Positions 6,411 to 12,635 are shown, numbered from the stretch's first letter. The stretch is 13,539 nt of DNA from CAZVWH01 sp964631175 (GCA_964631175.1 CAZVWH010000077.1:1-13539); one strand, 5' to 3'. Program-made: numbers and translations. Notes: a model not told the origin generated them from the sequence alone.

Positions 6411-7416
6411 CAGTTGTCCTTACGCTAGATTCTCTTAGACGTTCCATTATCTTATCGTTTATTTTCTTAGTGTGGTATTTCTTAGAGGCTAAAATAGCGT
6501 TTCTAATTGTTCTGCTTCGGCTCGTACCGTGACATATCAGTGCAGCACCGTTAACACCTAAGAGCAGTGCCCCACCATATTCATTGTAATCGTATTTCTT
6601 ATAAATTCGTGTAATTACAGGCTTAAATTCCAGAGCCATCGGGACCTTCTCCTGGATAAGCTCATCTTTTATCGCCTTAAATAGACCATCAACCAGGCCT
6701 TCGGTAAGTTTCAAAACTACATTGCCGACAAATCCTTCACAAACAGCAACATCACATATACCCCTGAAGATGTCCCTGCCCTCGATATTGCCCACAAAAT
6801 TCATATTCGGATTAGACTTCATCAGCTCTCGTGCTTTTTTTACTACCTCGTTGCCTTTTGCATCTTCTTGGCCTATGCTCATTAAACCGACTCTGGGATT
6901 TTCCACCTTCAGCAAGTGTTTGGAATATAAGCTGGCCATCACTCCATATTGATAGAGGTTGATGGGCTTACAAGCAATATTCGCCCCTACATCGCATATA
7001 GTCACCGGCCCTTCGGGAGTGGGAAATACAACTGCTATTCCAGGCCGATTAACACCGGGTAGATTCCGCATTCGCATTTGGAAAGCGGCGACACAGGCCC
7101 CGGTATTACCTGCTGAAATGACTGCATCTGCCTGGCCTCTCTTGGCTAACTTGGCGATGACTCCTATCGAGCTTTTGGGTTTTCTTCGCAGACTCTCGAT
7201 CGGCGTCTCGTCCATACCAATGACATCAGGAGCGTCCACAATCTGAATTGCAACAGGACGTTGTTTAACAGAAGGCAATCGTGATTCTATAGTTTCTTGT
7301 GGCCCGACGAGGATCAGCACATCGTCTGTATCGAGCAGCTCTACAGCCTCCTGTGCACCGGCAACAATCTCATCCGGTGCATAGTCACCTCCCATTGCGT
7401 CAATTGCGATCCGCAT
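6394..7416 (-). CDS. plsX: Phosphate acyltransferase PlsX
   Basis: Converts acyl-ACP to acyl-phosphate, the acyl donor used by PlsY in making phosphatidic acid; a peripheral membrane enzyme. The 340-residue product begins with the family signature AIDAMGGDYAPDEIV (4-18) and continues with SLRRKPKSSI (75-84), SAGNTGA (101-107), CDVGAN (141-146), CEGFVGNVVLKLTEG and GVNGAALICHG. It starts 2 nt after the rpmF stop, with an AAGGAGG-type ribosome site inside the 3' end of rpmF, and overlaps fabH at its end. This rpmF-plsX-fabH-fabD order is the common bacterial arrangement; acpP and fabG, often next, are absent here. Confidence 0.96.
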   Translation of the reverse strand: MRIAIDAMGGDYAPDEIVAGAQEAVELLDTDDVLILVGPQETIESRLPSVKQRPVAIQIVDAPDVIGMDETPIESLRRKPKSSIGVIAKLAKRGQADAVISAGNTGACVAAFQMRMRNLPGVNRPGIAVVFPTPEGPVTICDVGANIACKPINLYQYGVMASLYSKHLLKVENPRVGLMSIGQEDAKGNEVVKKARELMKSNPNMNFVGNIEGRDIFRGICDVAVCEGFVGNVVLKLTEGLVDGLFKAIKDELIQEKVPMALEFKPVITRIYKKYDYNEYGGALLLGVNGAALICHGTSRSRTIRNAILASKKYHTKKINDKIMERLRESSVRTTDAQIN

Positions 7417-7418
7417 TG

Positions 7419-7607
7419 TTAGCTACTCTCCTCCTTGCCAAGCTTTAATGTGATTCTTGGATTAACGTAGCCACAATTTTCGCACGCTGCGTGAGGCAGC
7501 TTTGCGTGACCGCACTTTACGCAGAGAGAATAATTCACAGCCTTGAGCCGATGATGGCTTCGGCGTGTATGTGTTCTGCTTTTACTCGTCTTTTTCGTTG
7601 GCAGCAT
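7419..7607 (-). CDS. rpmF: 50S ribosomal protein L32 (bL32), zinc-ribbon form
   Basis: Structural protein of the large ribosomal subunit. The 62-residue product begins LPTKKTSKSRTHTRRSHH, the usual basic N-terminus, and carries a Cys4 zinc ribbon: Cys29-x2-Cys32 and Cys42-x2-Cys45. A GGAG ribosome site lies 7 nt before the ATG on the minus strand. It is the first gene of the operon with plsX. The DUF177/YceD gene that often precedes rpmF in other bacteria is not present; instead a divergent promoter region follows. Confidence 0.95.
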   Translation of the reverse strand: MLPTKKTSKSRTHTRRSHHRLKAVNYSLCVKCGHAKLPHAACENCGYVNPRITLKLGKEESS

Positions 7608-7678
7608 TATTAAACTCCATATTGTCTTTGAAAATAAAGCTGACCGACAAATGGCTCAGCAGATGCCGAAAAACAATC

Positions 7679-7707
7679 CTCATAGTTAAACACATGCGTC
7701 TTGTCAA
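7679..7707 (-). promoter_or_regulatory. Sigma70-like promoter for rpmF-plsX-fabH-fabD
   Basis: On the minus strand, a perfect -35 TTGACA (7702-7707) and a -10 TATGAG (7679-7684) are separated by exactly 17 bp. Transcription would start near 7672, giving a leader of about 65 nt before rpmF. A second TTGACT overlaps just upstream. Judged by consensus and position only. Confidence 0.55.
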
Positions 7708-7828
7708 GTCAAATTTAACTTTATACAAACATGTCCGGTTAAGGGCTTTTTCCAGGTTTATACTCACATCTCAGGAGTTAAATTTACTGTTTTATTGCCG
7801 TGACGATGCTATACAAAAGGAATTAGTG

Positions 7829-7857
7829 TTGAAAACAGGATCAAAATGTTATATAAA
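7829..7857 (+). promoter_or_regulatory. Sigma70-like promoter for the SPOR-like/small basic protein pair
   Basis: -35 TTGAAA (7829-7834) and -10 TATAAA (7852-7857) with a 17-bp spacer, each one mismatch from consensus. The predicted start near 7864 leaves a leader of about 90 nt before the ATG at 7956. Confidence 0.45.
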
Positions 7858-7955
7858 CGAGACATGTTTTTATCCTATTTTTGCCTTTGTTGTAAATATT
7901 GACTGTGATAAAATAATTTTCACGTGTAAAATATATACAGGTAAGCTGATTTCTT

Positions 7956-8693
7956 ATGGCACGAAAAAGAAAAAAAAAGGCTTTATACGAGGTGATGACC
8001 AAAACTCGGCTTAAAACAAGTGCCGGGAAAAAGATAGAGCCCTTGCGCCGGCAAGAGAGCGAAAAAGAGCAGCCATCCGAGATGACGAGCGATACGGCTG
8101 TACCTGAAAACTCAGCAATGTGGTGGAGAAGGCCTAAACTAATTCGGCTCAACGCCGGCAGAATAGATATTTCACTGCCGTACGAACTTGCAATTGCACT
8201 GGTTTTGGGAATGGTATTTTTGATTTTAGTAGCCTTTCGGCTCGGCCAGCTCGAACAAAAAATAGCCAATACAGCCGGTCAGGTACAGACAGATACAGAA
8301 GAAAATCCTACGGTGATTTCTCGGTCCGAAGCCAGTCTAAAACCTTTATCAGGCGAAAGATTATCACCAGCCGAGGAGGAATTCAGGCCAGCCGATACAC
8401 AGGGCGACCACGTAATTGTTTTGGTTCAATATTATAGAATGGCAGATTTGGTGCCGGTAAGAGAGCACTTTGCACAGAACGGCATAGAGACACAAATTGT
8501 GCAGGAAGCCAATTGGTATTTCCTGATTACGAAGGATAAATATCAAAATCCGAAGACGCCTGGCACCGACGGATACAAAGCTAAACAGAGAATTATAGAA
8601 GTTGGAGCTAAATATGAAGGTAAAGCACCTGAGGGACGAGAGACTTTCGCGCCGAATTTCTTTCGAGATGCATACGGTAAGAAAATCAATTAG
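7956..8693 (+). CDS. Single-pass membrane protein with SPOR-like C-terminal region
   Basis: A 245-residue protein with a very basic cytoplasmic N-terminus (ARKRKKKALYEVMTKTR), a linker, one predicted transmembrane helix at about 76-95 (PYELAIALVLGMVFLILVAF) and an extracytoplasmic linker. The C-terminal domain (about 150-225) starts HVIVLVQYYRMADLVPVREH and includes NWYFLITKDKY. That pattern of two short strand-helix units is reminiscent of SPOR peptidoglycan-binding domains, but the match is by eye. If correct it would bind denuded glycan at division sites. The ribosome site is weak (GGTAAG, distant); the first Met is kept because the basic N-terminus looks authentic. It is followed 18 nt later by the small basic protein, probably in one transcript. 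I do not recognise a named gene. Confidence 0.75.
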   Translation: MARKRKKKALYEVMTKTRLKTSAGKKIEPLRRQESEKEQPSEMTSDTAVPENSAMWWRRPKLIRLNAGRIDISLPYELAIALVLGMVFLILVAFRLGQLEQKIANTAGQVQTDTEENPTVISRSEASLKPLSGERLSPAEEEFRPADTQGDHVIVLVQYYRMADLVPVREHFAQNGIETQIVQEANWYFLITKDKYQNPKTPGTDGYKAKQRIIEVGAKYEGKAPEGRETFAPNFFRDAYGKKIN

Positions 8694-8711
8694 TTTAGGA
8701 AAGATTGTTGA

Positions 8712-8966
8712 ATGTCTATTGATCGTACTTTGAAAATAAAAGGTGCTCTCAGCAGGCACAGAAACGTTTTGACGCGTGTTGAACGTATTGAGCGGTTAAA
8801 AGACGAAGAGCAATGGTCCGAAGGCGATTCTTTACTGGGTCTGCCGAAAGTTGCACATCGCAAGAGTCATACTGGCCGGAGAGCAAAGGAGGCTCCAGCA
8901 GAGCAAGCTGTGACTGAAGCTCCCGCCGCAGCCAAAACATCGGGGTCCGGGGCAGAGGAAAAATAA
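8712..8966 (+). CDS. PVC-type small basic protein
   Basis: An 84-residue protein whose first ~60 residues match what I recall of the small basic protein family of Verrucomicrobia, Chlamydiae and Planctomycetes (TIGR04137-like): MSIDRTLKIKGALSRHRNVL, then TRVERIERLKDEEQW, then SLLGLPKVAHRKSH. The role is not established; strong basicity and conservation suggest binding to RNA or the ribosome (inference). Beyond about residue 62 there is an Ala/Glu/Pro-rich tail (APAEQAVTEAPAAAKTSGSG) that makes it longer than usual for the family. A ribosome site AGGAA (8697-8701) lies 10 nt before the ATG. It is downstream of, and likely co-transcribed with, the SPOR-like membrane protein gene. It is a useful marker that the host belongs to the PVC group. 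Confidence 0.85.
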   Translation: MSIDRTLKIKGALSRHRNVLTRVERIERLKDEEQWSEGDSLLGLPKVAHRKSHTGRRAKEAPAEQAVTEAPAAAKTSGSGAEEK

Positions 8967-9107
8967 AGATATAATATGCCTCGGTTATTGCACTTTGTGC
9001 TGTTAGATAATCAGCAAAAGACAGTTGATGTTATGCGCATTTTTAGTGTTGTGTAGCATTGTTCTGTTGAAGACATTAGGCTTGGCTTCGTCATTGAGAG
9101 TGACCCG

Positions 9108-9230
9108 TCCTCCGTAGTGCCTGTTTCCCTAAGGCACTGTGTCCATCCTCCGTAGCAATGCTAAGCCGGAAGGGGTCCTGTGGACTGCGAAGGATGAAAA
9201 AGGCTGCAAGCTCTGCTACGGATGGTGGAT
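9108..9230. repeat. CTCCGTAGTGCC-type dispersed repeat
   Basis: Contains CCTCCGTAGTGCCTGTTTCC, CTAAGGCACTGTG, a second CCTCCGTAG, and GACTGCGAAGGATG, ending GCTCTGCTACGGATGGTGGA. The same words in altered order and orientation occur at 3684-3800 and 10050-10107, showing a mosaic repeat family. Confidence 0.65.
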
Positions 9231-9291
9231 ACTTTGCAGAGTAGCATTTGTACTTTGGTAACCGTTCACACAGAAAATAAGGCGTTTTTGT

Positions 9292-9367
9292 GTCATTGCG
9301 AGGCCTTTAGGCCGAAGCAATCTCAAAAACGTACGATTTTAGATTGCTTCGCTTCGCTCGCAATGAC
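9292..9367. repeat. GTCATTGCGAGGC stem-loop repeat, copy 1
   Basis: Starts GTCATTGCGAGGC and ends GCTCGCAATGAC. Internal arms GAAGCAATCT and AGATTGCTTC pair, so the 76-bp unit folds into one long hairpin. Copy 2 is at 12636-12736. Similar GTCATTGCGAGG elements are common in many environmental bacterial genomes (recollection). Confidence 0.8.
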
Positions 9368-9429
9368 AAAAATGCGGTTTTCCCGTGAACGCTTACGTAC
9401 TTTGTAATTTTCCCCTCATTCATCATTTT

Positions 9430-9561
9430 ATACCAATTATGATTAAATCTTGCGTTTCATATATTTGAGCCAGCTTGTGGATTCAATATTTATTGGCTCA
9501 GCAGCGCCATGAACTACATCAGATAACCCGGCAAAACGCTGAAATTAAGTACAATTGGTAT
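9430..9561. mobile_element. MITE-like element with imperfect terminal inverted repeats
   Basis: The left end reads ATACCAATT...TTAA...GCGTTTC and the right end, reverse-complemented, reads ATACCAATT...TTAA...GCGTTTTG, so about 30-bp ends match at roughly two thirds of positions with conserved blocks. Inside is a perfect inverted pair TGAGCCA (9466-9472)/TGGCTCA (9494-9500). The unit is 132 bp with no coding capacity and no obvious target duplication. It is probably a non-autonomous element or its remnant. Confidence 0.5.
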
Positions 9562-9590
9562 TACCCCAACATATAAACGTGTATCAACAC

Positions 9591-9626
9591 ATATTAGCAG
9601 TTTCCGTTAGCAGAAACTGCTAATAT
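9591..9626. repeat. Perfect 14-bp hairpin
   Basis: Arms ATATTAGCAGTTTC (9591-9604) and GAAACTGCTAATAT (9613-9626) around an 8-nt loop that itself contains TTAGCA. There is no T-run, so intrinsic termination is unlikely. It lies 30 bp from the MITE-like element. Confidence 0.75.
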
Positions 9627-9703
9627 CTAAAAATCATTCGATTGTATTATAGCAATTGTTATTACGTAACTTTGATTAGGTGTTCTTTGGTGATTATTAC
9701 TAC

Positions 9704-9785
9704 GTAAAGCGCGTACCTGTGGCAGTCCTATGGACTCTCCCACAAGGGACGCCTTACGGTGCTTGCGGAGAGCTACGCGCTTTAC
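9704..9785. repeat. 82-bp element with 12-bp perfect inverted ends
   Basis: Ends are GTAAAGCGCGTA (9704-9715) and TACGCGCTTTAC (9774-9785). The interior contains AGTCCTATGGACT and CTCTCC/GGAGAG pairs, so the whole unit can fold. It has no coding capacity and looks like a small palindromic dispersed element. Confidence 0.7.
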
Positions 9786-10126
9786 ATATGCTATGTATGA
9801 GTATGAAAATATGGTTTGTATATTTAGAGTAATCGATTTGTAATGTCATTACCTGCCCGCATCAGTGTGTGGGATAAACTCCAGCAGGAATCCATTAAAC
9901 TGCTATTTTCTGTCCCGCCACACCTCAACCGAGCTAGCCGAAATCAGGCGGATAAACCTCCGTTTCCTGTTCTTAATCTGTCTGATATTTTAGTGTCCAC
10001 GCAGTGTTGCTCACGCCACTGCAATCTGATTTCCTGTACTACCGTGCGAAGTATCCACCATCCGTAGCAGAGCTTGCAGCCTTTGCAGTCCGTTAGGCAA
10101 GTAGGCACTTCCCAGAGTCACTTAGT

Positions 10127-10239
10127 TATGGCGGATATCGCTCGCATTTCCATCCTCCACTGTTTTTGCTTTCGCTAGCCTCCCCCGTTCTTGCTTTCGC
10201 AAGAAAGCGCAGCCGTGGCTTTCTACGAAGGCGGGTAAA
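10127..10239. repeat. Long dispersed repeat flanking pilZ, left copy
   Basis: The start (TATGGCGGATATCGCTCGCATT) and end (CCGTGGCTTTCTACGAAGG plus CGGGTAAA, 10213-10239) match the ends of 11073-11174, the 27-bp right end with a single mismatch, while the middles differ. The two copies bracket pilZ in the same orientation. Confidence 0.7.
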
Positions 10240-10371
10240 GGGAAATTGTTTCTTGAGGTAGATATAATTGAAACATCTTTTGATGATTAACAAAAAATAA
10301 TATAAGACGGCCGATAATAAAAGGGAAAATAAAGCGGTAAGAGTGCGTATAAAAAAGTCTTTAGGAAAAAC

Positions 10372-10398
10372 TTGCATTTTATGCAAATATGCTAATCT
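10372..10398 (+). promoter_or_regulatory. Candidate pilZ promoter with extended -10
   Basis: -35 TTGCAT (10372-10377) and extended -10 TGCTAATCT (10390-10398) with a 15-bp spacer, about 65 nt before the pilZ start. The short spacer is offset by the TGn extension. Prediction by eye only. Confidence 0.35.
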
Positions 10399-10463
10399 AT
10401 CCAAATTAACATTGCCGATATGGTTATCATAAATGGAGCCGTGATTGAAAGGAGACTAAAATC

Positions 10464-10778
10464 ATGGAAACTATAACTGAGCAACGTATGGAGAGCAGGA
10501 CTGATCTATCTTGGCCTGTTAGTGTTTGGTTGCCACAGGCTAAAAGATTCTTTAACGGTAGAAGCTCTAATATTAGCAAGATAGGCGTTTTTATAACAGT
10601 TCCTATGATGATGCCTATTCAGCCGGGCAATATTGTAGAAATCAATTTTCCAAGGACAACCGCTTTGGCCAAGCAAAAAGGCCAGTTTGCACGTATTAGA
10701 AGAGGTCGAGTAGTGAGAGTTGAGCGCAAAAATACGCTCAATGATGCGAGTATAGGCGTTGGTATTGCTTTCGAATAG
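10464..10778 (+). CDS. PilZ domain protein, probable c-di-GMP receptor
   Basis: A single-domain 104-residue PilZ protein. PilZ domains bind cyclic di-GMP and change partner activity in motility, surface attachment or polysaccharide production. Both ligand motifs are present: RxxxR (Arg8-MES-Arg12) and N/DxSxxG (Asn36-I-Ser38-KI-Gly41). The barrel strands follow (GVFITVPMMMPIQPGNIVEI, RRGRVVRVE) and the usual end GVGIAFE. The start is well fixed by an AAAGGAG ribosome site (10448-10454). It stands alone, preceded by a candidate promoter and followed by a strong terminator at 10864-10904, so it is monocistronic. No cyclase, phosphodiesterase or effector is adjacent, so its target cannot be named. 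Confidence 0.88.
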   Translation: METITEQRMESRTDLSWPVSVWLPQAKRFFNGRSSNISKIGVFITVPMMMPIQPGNIVEINFPRTTALAKQKGQFARIRRGRVVRVERKNTLNDASIGVGIAFE

Positions 10779-10852
10779 ATAAAAATCGGCTCTTGTTGTC
10801 TTTATCAGCAGTGATTGCGGAGAGACTGCAACTGTTAAAAAAACACGGGGCG

Positions 10853-10915
10853 ATGAAAAAGCTGAGACTGATGACCACATTAATCATCAGTCTCATTTTT
10901 TTTTCGGGTAAGTGA
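10853..10915 (+). other. 20-codon signal-peptide-like reading frame overlapping the pilZ terminator
   Basis: ATG at 10853 opens MKKLRLMTTLIISLIFFSGK and then a TGA stop. The pattern (two lysines, hydrophobic run, Ser-Gly) imitates a signal peptide or small membrane peptide. However, the same bases form the terminator stem and T-run, which would by itself give Leu/Ile/Phe codons, and only a weak GGGG precedes the ATG. I regard it as chance or the remnant of a lost secreted-protein gene. Confidence 0.2.
10864..10904 (+). terminator. Strong intrinsic terminator after pilZ
   Basis: Perfect 11-bp stem GAGACTGATGA (10864-10874)/TCATCAGTCTC (10884-10894), a 9-nt loop, then an A and nine T residues. 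It lies 86 bp after the pilZ stop and is correctly oriented to end the pilZ transcript. Confidence 0.85.
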
Positions 10916-11072
10916 TACCGATTCAAAAATATGCGTGCTTCTGCCGGATAATCTATAAATAAATGGCAAAAGCGTATTTATTTTTGTCTTAACTGTGGAA
11001 CCCCACGGTCGTAGTCCGTGGCACCTCCATCTTCGGCGTAATCCGCCGAAGCACATCCGCCTACGCTAAAGC

Positions 11073-11174
11073 TATGGTGGATACCCGCTCGCATTCATCG
11101 TCCGACACCAAAGTCCGGCTATAGACGACGGCGTCCACGGGTAGAATCCGTGGCTTTCTGCGAAGGCGGGTAAA
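11073..11174. repeat. Long dispersed repeat flanking pilZ, right copy
   Basis: Counterpart of 10127-10239; its right end (11148-11174) matches 26 of 27 bases. It ends 6 bp before the xylR-like stop codon and contains a CCACGG (11135-11140)/CCGTGG (11148-11153) hairpin, also seen at 11003-11021. Without a T-run its role as terminator for the minus-strand gene is doubtful. Confidence 0.7.
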
Positions 11175-11179
11175 AGAGT

Positions 11180-12349
11180 CTATTTGGGCCCAAATTTATT
11201 GCGGTAGTCCGATGGGCTAATTCCCTTATGTTTTTTGAAATATCGAGATACGTTACTCGCATCCGGATATCCCAATAAGCCTGCAATCTGAGATATCGAT
11301 AGATTTGTGTCAACCAGCATGTTCGCCATCTGATGGATGCGGGCGTATTTTATCTCCTCATGCACAGAGTGAGCGAGTATTTTCCGGAAACGTTGTTCTA
11401 AAGCTCGCCGGGACAGACCAACAGCCTCTGCGACGTCACCGACCTGAATTACCCTGCTGGAATGCTTACGAATATAGTGAACCGCCTCCGCAACCTTTGG
11501 ATCTTCTATTGCCGTGATGTCTGTTGATTGTCTGGTTACAACGTGCAAAGGCGAGATAACCACCTCCTTTTCATTTTCTGTTATTTGTTGCCCCGCCATC
11601 AGCTTATCAAGGACTCGAGCGGTTTCGTAGCCTGCTCTTTCGGTACTTGTAGCTATACTTGATAACTGTGGATAAGACAGATCACAAATTAATTCGTCAT
11701 TATCTACGCCCAGGATGGACGCTTCCCTCGGTACTTCAATACCTGCGATTCTACATGCTGCAAGAACGTCTTGGCTGCGGTCATCGTTACAGGCCATAAT
11801 GGCTATGGGTCTCGGTAGCGAACTGAGCCATTCAGCAATAATATTCTGTTCACCTTTCATAGTTCGCAGGTGTCTTGCCTTAGGCTGCCGATAGATATGG
11901 GCTTTAAAACCGGCCTTGGCGACTGATTTGCTAAAACTTTCAGCTCGTTGTTGAGACCAGATTGCATCGTCAAAACCACAGAAGGCGAACCGCTCAAATC
12001 CGCGTACTAAGAAATACTCGGCGGATATACGGCCAACAGCAATGTCGTCGGTTACCACGCGACATATATGTAAAGCAGGCCTTTCTATACCACAGATCAC
12101 AGCCGGCAGACCGAGATCAACAATCATATCAATAATTTTGTTGTCCCATAGCGGGGCGATAATTCCATCGGCTCCCACCTCTTTTATCCACTTGTAGGAG
12201 TGTTCTATGCCTTGTACGTAAAATTCCGGCCCCATGGAGAAAAGCCAAGGCCCGTGAAGCTTGGAGTATTGTGCAATACCACGGAGAAGGCCCCTGCCGT
12301 ATGCTCTTGATGTCTCTACCAGATATATGACTTTAGGAATTTTTGACAT
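11180..12349 (-). CDS. XylR-type transcriptional regulator (LacI-like sensor plus AraC DNA-binding domain)
   Basis: A 389-residue regulator with the architecture and length of E. coli XylR (about 392). Residues 4-275 form a LacI/periplasmic-binding-like sugar sensor (VIYLVETSRAYGRGLLRGI, DGIIAPLWDN, AIMACNDDRSQDVLAACR, ILGVDNDELICDLSYPQLSS). About 283-386 form an AraC domain with two helix-turn-helix units (VGDVAEAVGLSRRALEQRFR and ISQIAGLLGYPDASNVSRYF) and the closing GISPSDYRNKFG. Planctomycetes carry many such regulators for plant- or algae-derived sugars, so the ligand need not be xylose. No sugar genes adjoin it. There is no clear Shine-Dalgarno sequence, and a promoter at 12356-12384 would start transcription at or near the ATG, so a leaderless mRNA is possible. 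It may autoregulate through the repeats at 12391-12432. Confidence 0.88.
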   Translation of the reverse strand: MSKIPKVIYLVETSRAYGRGLLRGIAQYSKLHGPWLFSMGPEFYVQGIEHSYKWIKEVGADGIIAPLWDNKIIDMIVDLGLPAVICGIERPALHICRVVTDDIAVGRISAEYFLVRGFERFAFCGFDDAIWSQQRAESFSKSVAKAGFKAHIYRQPKARHLRTMKGEQNIIAEWLSSLPRPIAIMACNDDRSQDVLAACRIAGIEVPREASILGVDNDELICDLSYPQLSSIATSTERAGYETARVLDKLMAGQQITENEKEVVISPLHVVTRQSTDITAIEDPKVAEAVHYIRKHSSRVIQVGDVAEAVGLSRRALEQRFRKILAHSVHEEIKYARIHQMANMLVDTNLSISQIAGLLGYPDASNVSRYFKKHKGISPSDYRNKFGPK

Positions 12350-12355
12350 AATCTA

Positions 12356-12384
12356 TACATACAATAACTTTATTACGATAACAA
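12356..12384 (-). promoter_or_regulatory. Candidate xylR-like gene promoter
   Basis: Minus-strand -35 TTGTTA (12379-12384) and -10 TATGTA (12356-12361), 17-bp spacer. The predicted start falls at about the ATG (12349), matching the missing ribosome site. The direct-repeat operator abuts the -35, the usual place for AraC-family binding. Confidence 0.35.
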
Positions 12385-12390
12385 GGACGG

Positions 12391-12432
12391 TGCGCAAAAT
12401 GACGTTTATTTTGCGCAAAATAACGCTTGTTT
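12391..12432. promoter_or_regulatory. Candidate AraC-type operator: two 21-bp direct repeats
   Basis: Two adjacent 21-bp units each begin TGCGCAAAAT (12391 and 12412) and agree at 18 of 21 positions. The 21-bp spacing, two helical turns, is that of AraC-family half-sites. The junction also creates a perfect 18-bp palindrome TTATTTTGCGCAAAATAA (12406-12423). It lies just upstream of the candidate xylR -35 and overlaps a possible divergent promoter, so it could control both directions. Confidence 0.5.
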
Positions 12433-12635
12433 TATGCCTAAATCTTTTATAATATATAAGATATTAACCTTAAAAGGCACTCAGACACACGAATAAACGA
12501 ATAGTATCCAGTATTCATATCCTAACAGATGTGGTATTTATAGAGAAGAGAGGCTAAAGCCCGCTCAGCTTCGTCGGGTGTTTTCATTTATGCTATCATA
12601 GACGTAGTGCTTCGCTGCAGGTGATTTGAGGAGTT

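Larger units (their letters stand above)
7608..7955. other. Divergent promoter region between rpmF and the SPOR-like gene
   Basis: 348 bp of A+T-rich sequence with no gene. It holds two outward-facing sigma70-like promoters (7679-7707 minus, 7829-7857 plus). A reading frame crossing it on the plus strand has no family features and overlaps the next gene in another frame. Confidence 0.7.
8967..10463. other. 1.5-kb gene-free region filled with inverted-repeat elements
   Basis: No supported coding sequence. It holds a CTCCGTAGTGCC-type repeat block (9108-9230), a GTCATTGCGAGGC stem-loop (9292-9367), an element with long imperfect terminal inverted repeats (9430-9561), a perfect 14-bp hairpin (9591-9626) and an 82-bp element with 12-bp perfect ends (9704-9785). 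A second repeat block follows at 10050-10115, then a repeat shared with the far side of pilZ (10127-10239) and the likely pilZ promoter. 9840-10045 shows nothing recognisable; it may be decayed sequence. Confidence 0.7.
10779..11179. other. Intergenic region between pilZ and the xylR-like gene
   Basis: Holds the pilZ terminator (10864-10904), a short hydrophobic reading frame overlapping it (10853-10915), two CCACGG/CCGTGG hairpins (11003-11021 and 11135-11153) and the right copy of the pilZ-flanking repeat. No other gene is supported. Confidence 0.65.

Noticed and set aside
7899..7932. TTGACT followed by TGTAAAAT as a promoter closer to the SPOR-like gene
   Set aside because: The spacer would be 20-22 bp, too long; the pair at 7829-7857 fits better.
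7565..8014. 149-codon plus-strand frame spanning the rpmF 5' end and divergent region
   Set aside because: It overlaps rpmF and the start of the SPOR-like gene in other frames and lacks any domain signal.
9222..9407. 61-codon plus-strand frame
   Set aside because: It runs through the GTCATTGCGAGGC stem-loop repeat; the peptide reflects the repeat, not a gene.
9843..10067. 74-codon plus-strand frame
   Set aside because: No ribosome site, no recognisable motif, ends in repeat sequence; possibly decayed DNA.
10126..10404. 92-codon minus-strand frame with a hydrophobic segment
   Set aside because: Its second half is repeat translation and its start overlaps the pilZ promoter region without a ribosome site; A+T-rich DNA easily gives hydrophobic codons.
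11135..11153. CCACGG/CCGTGG hairpin as terminator of the xylR-like gene
   Set aside because: No T-run on the minus strand, and the same hairpin occurs at 11003-11021 as part of repeats.
12558..12584. CCCG/CGGG hairpin followed by GTTTTC as a terminator
   Set aside because: Only a 4-bp clear stem with a long loop and no plus-strand gene upstream to terminate.
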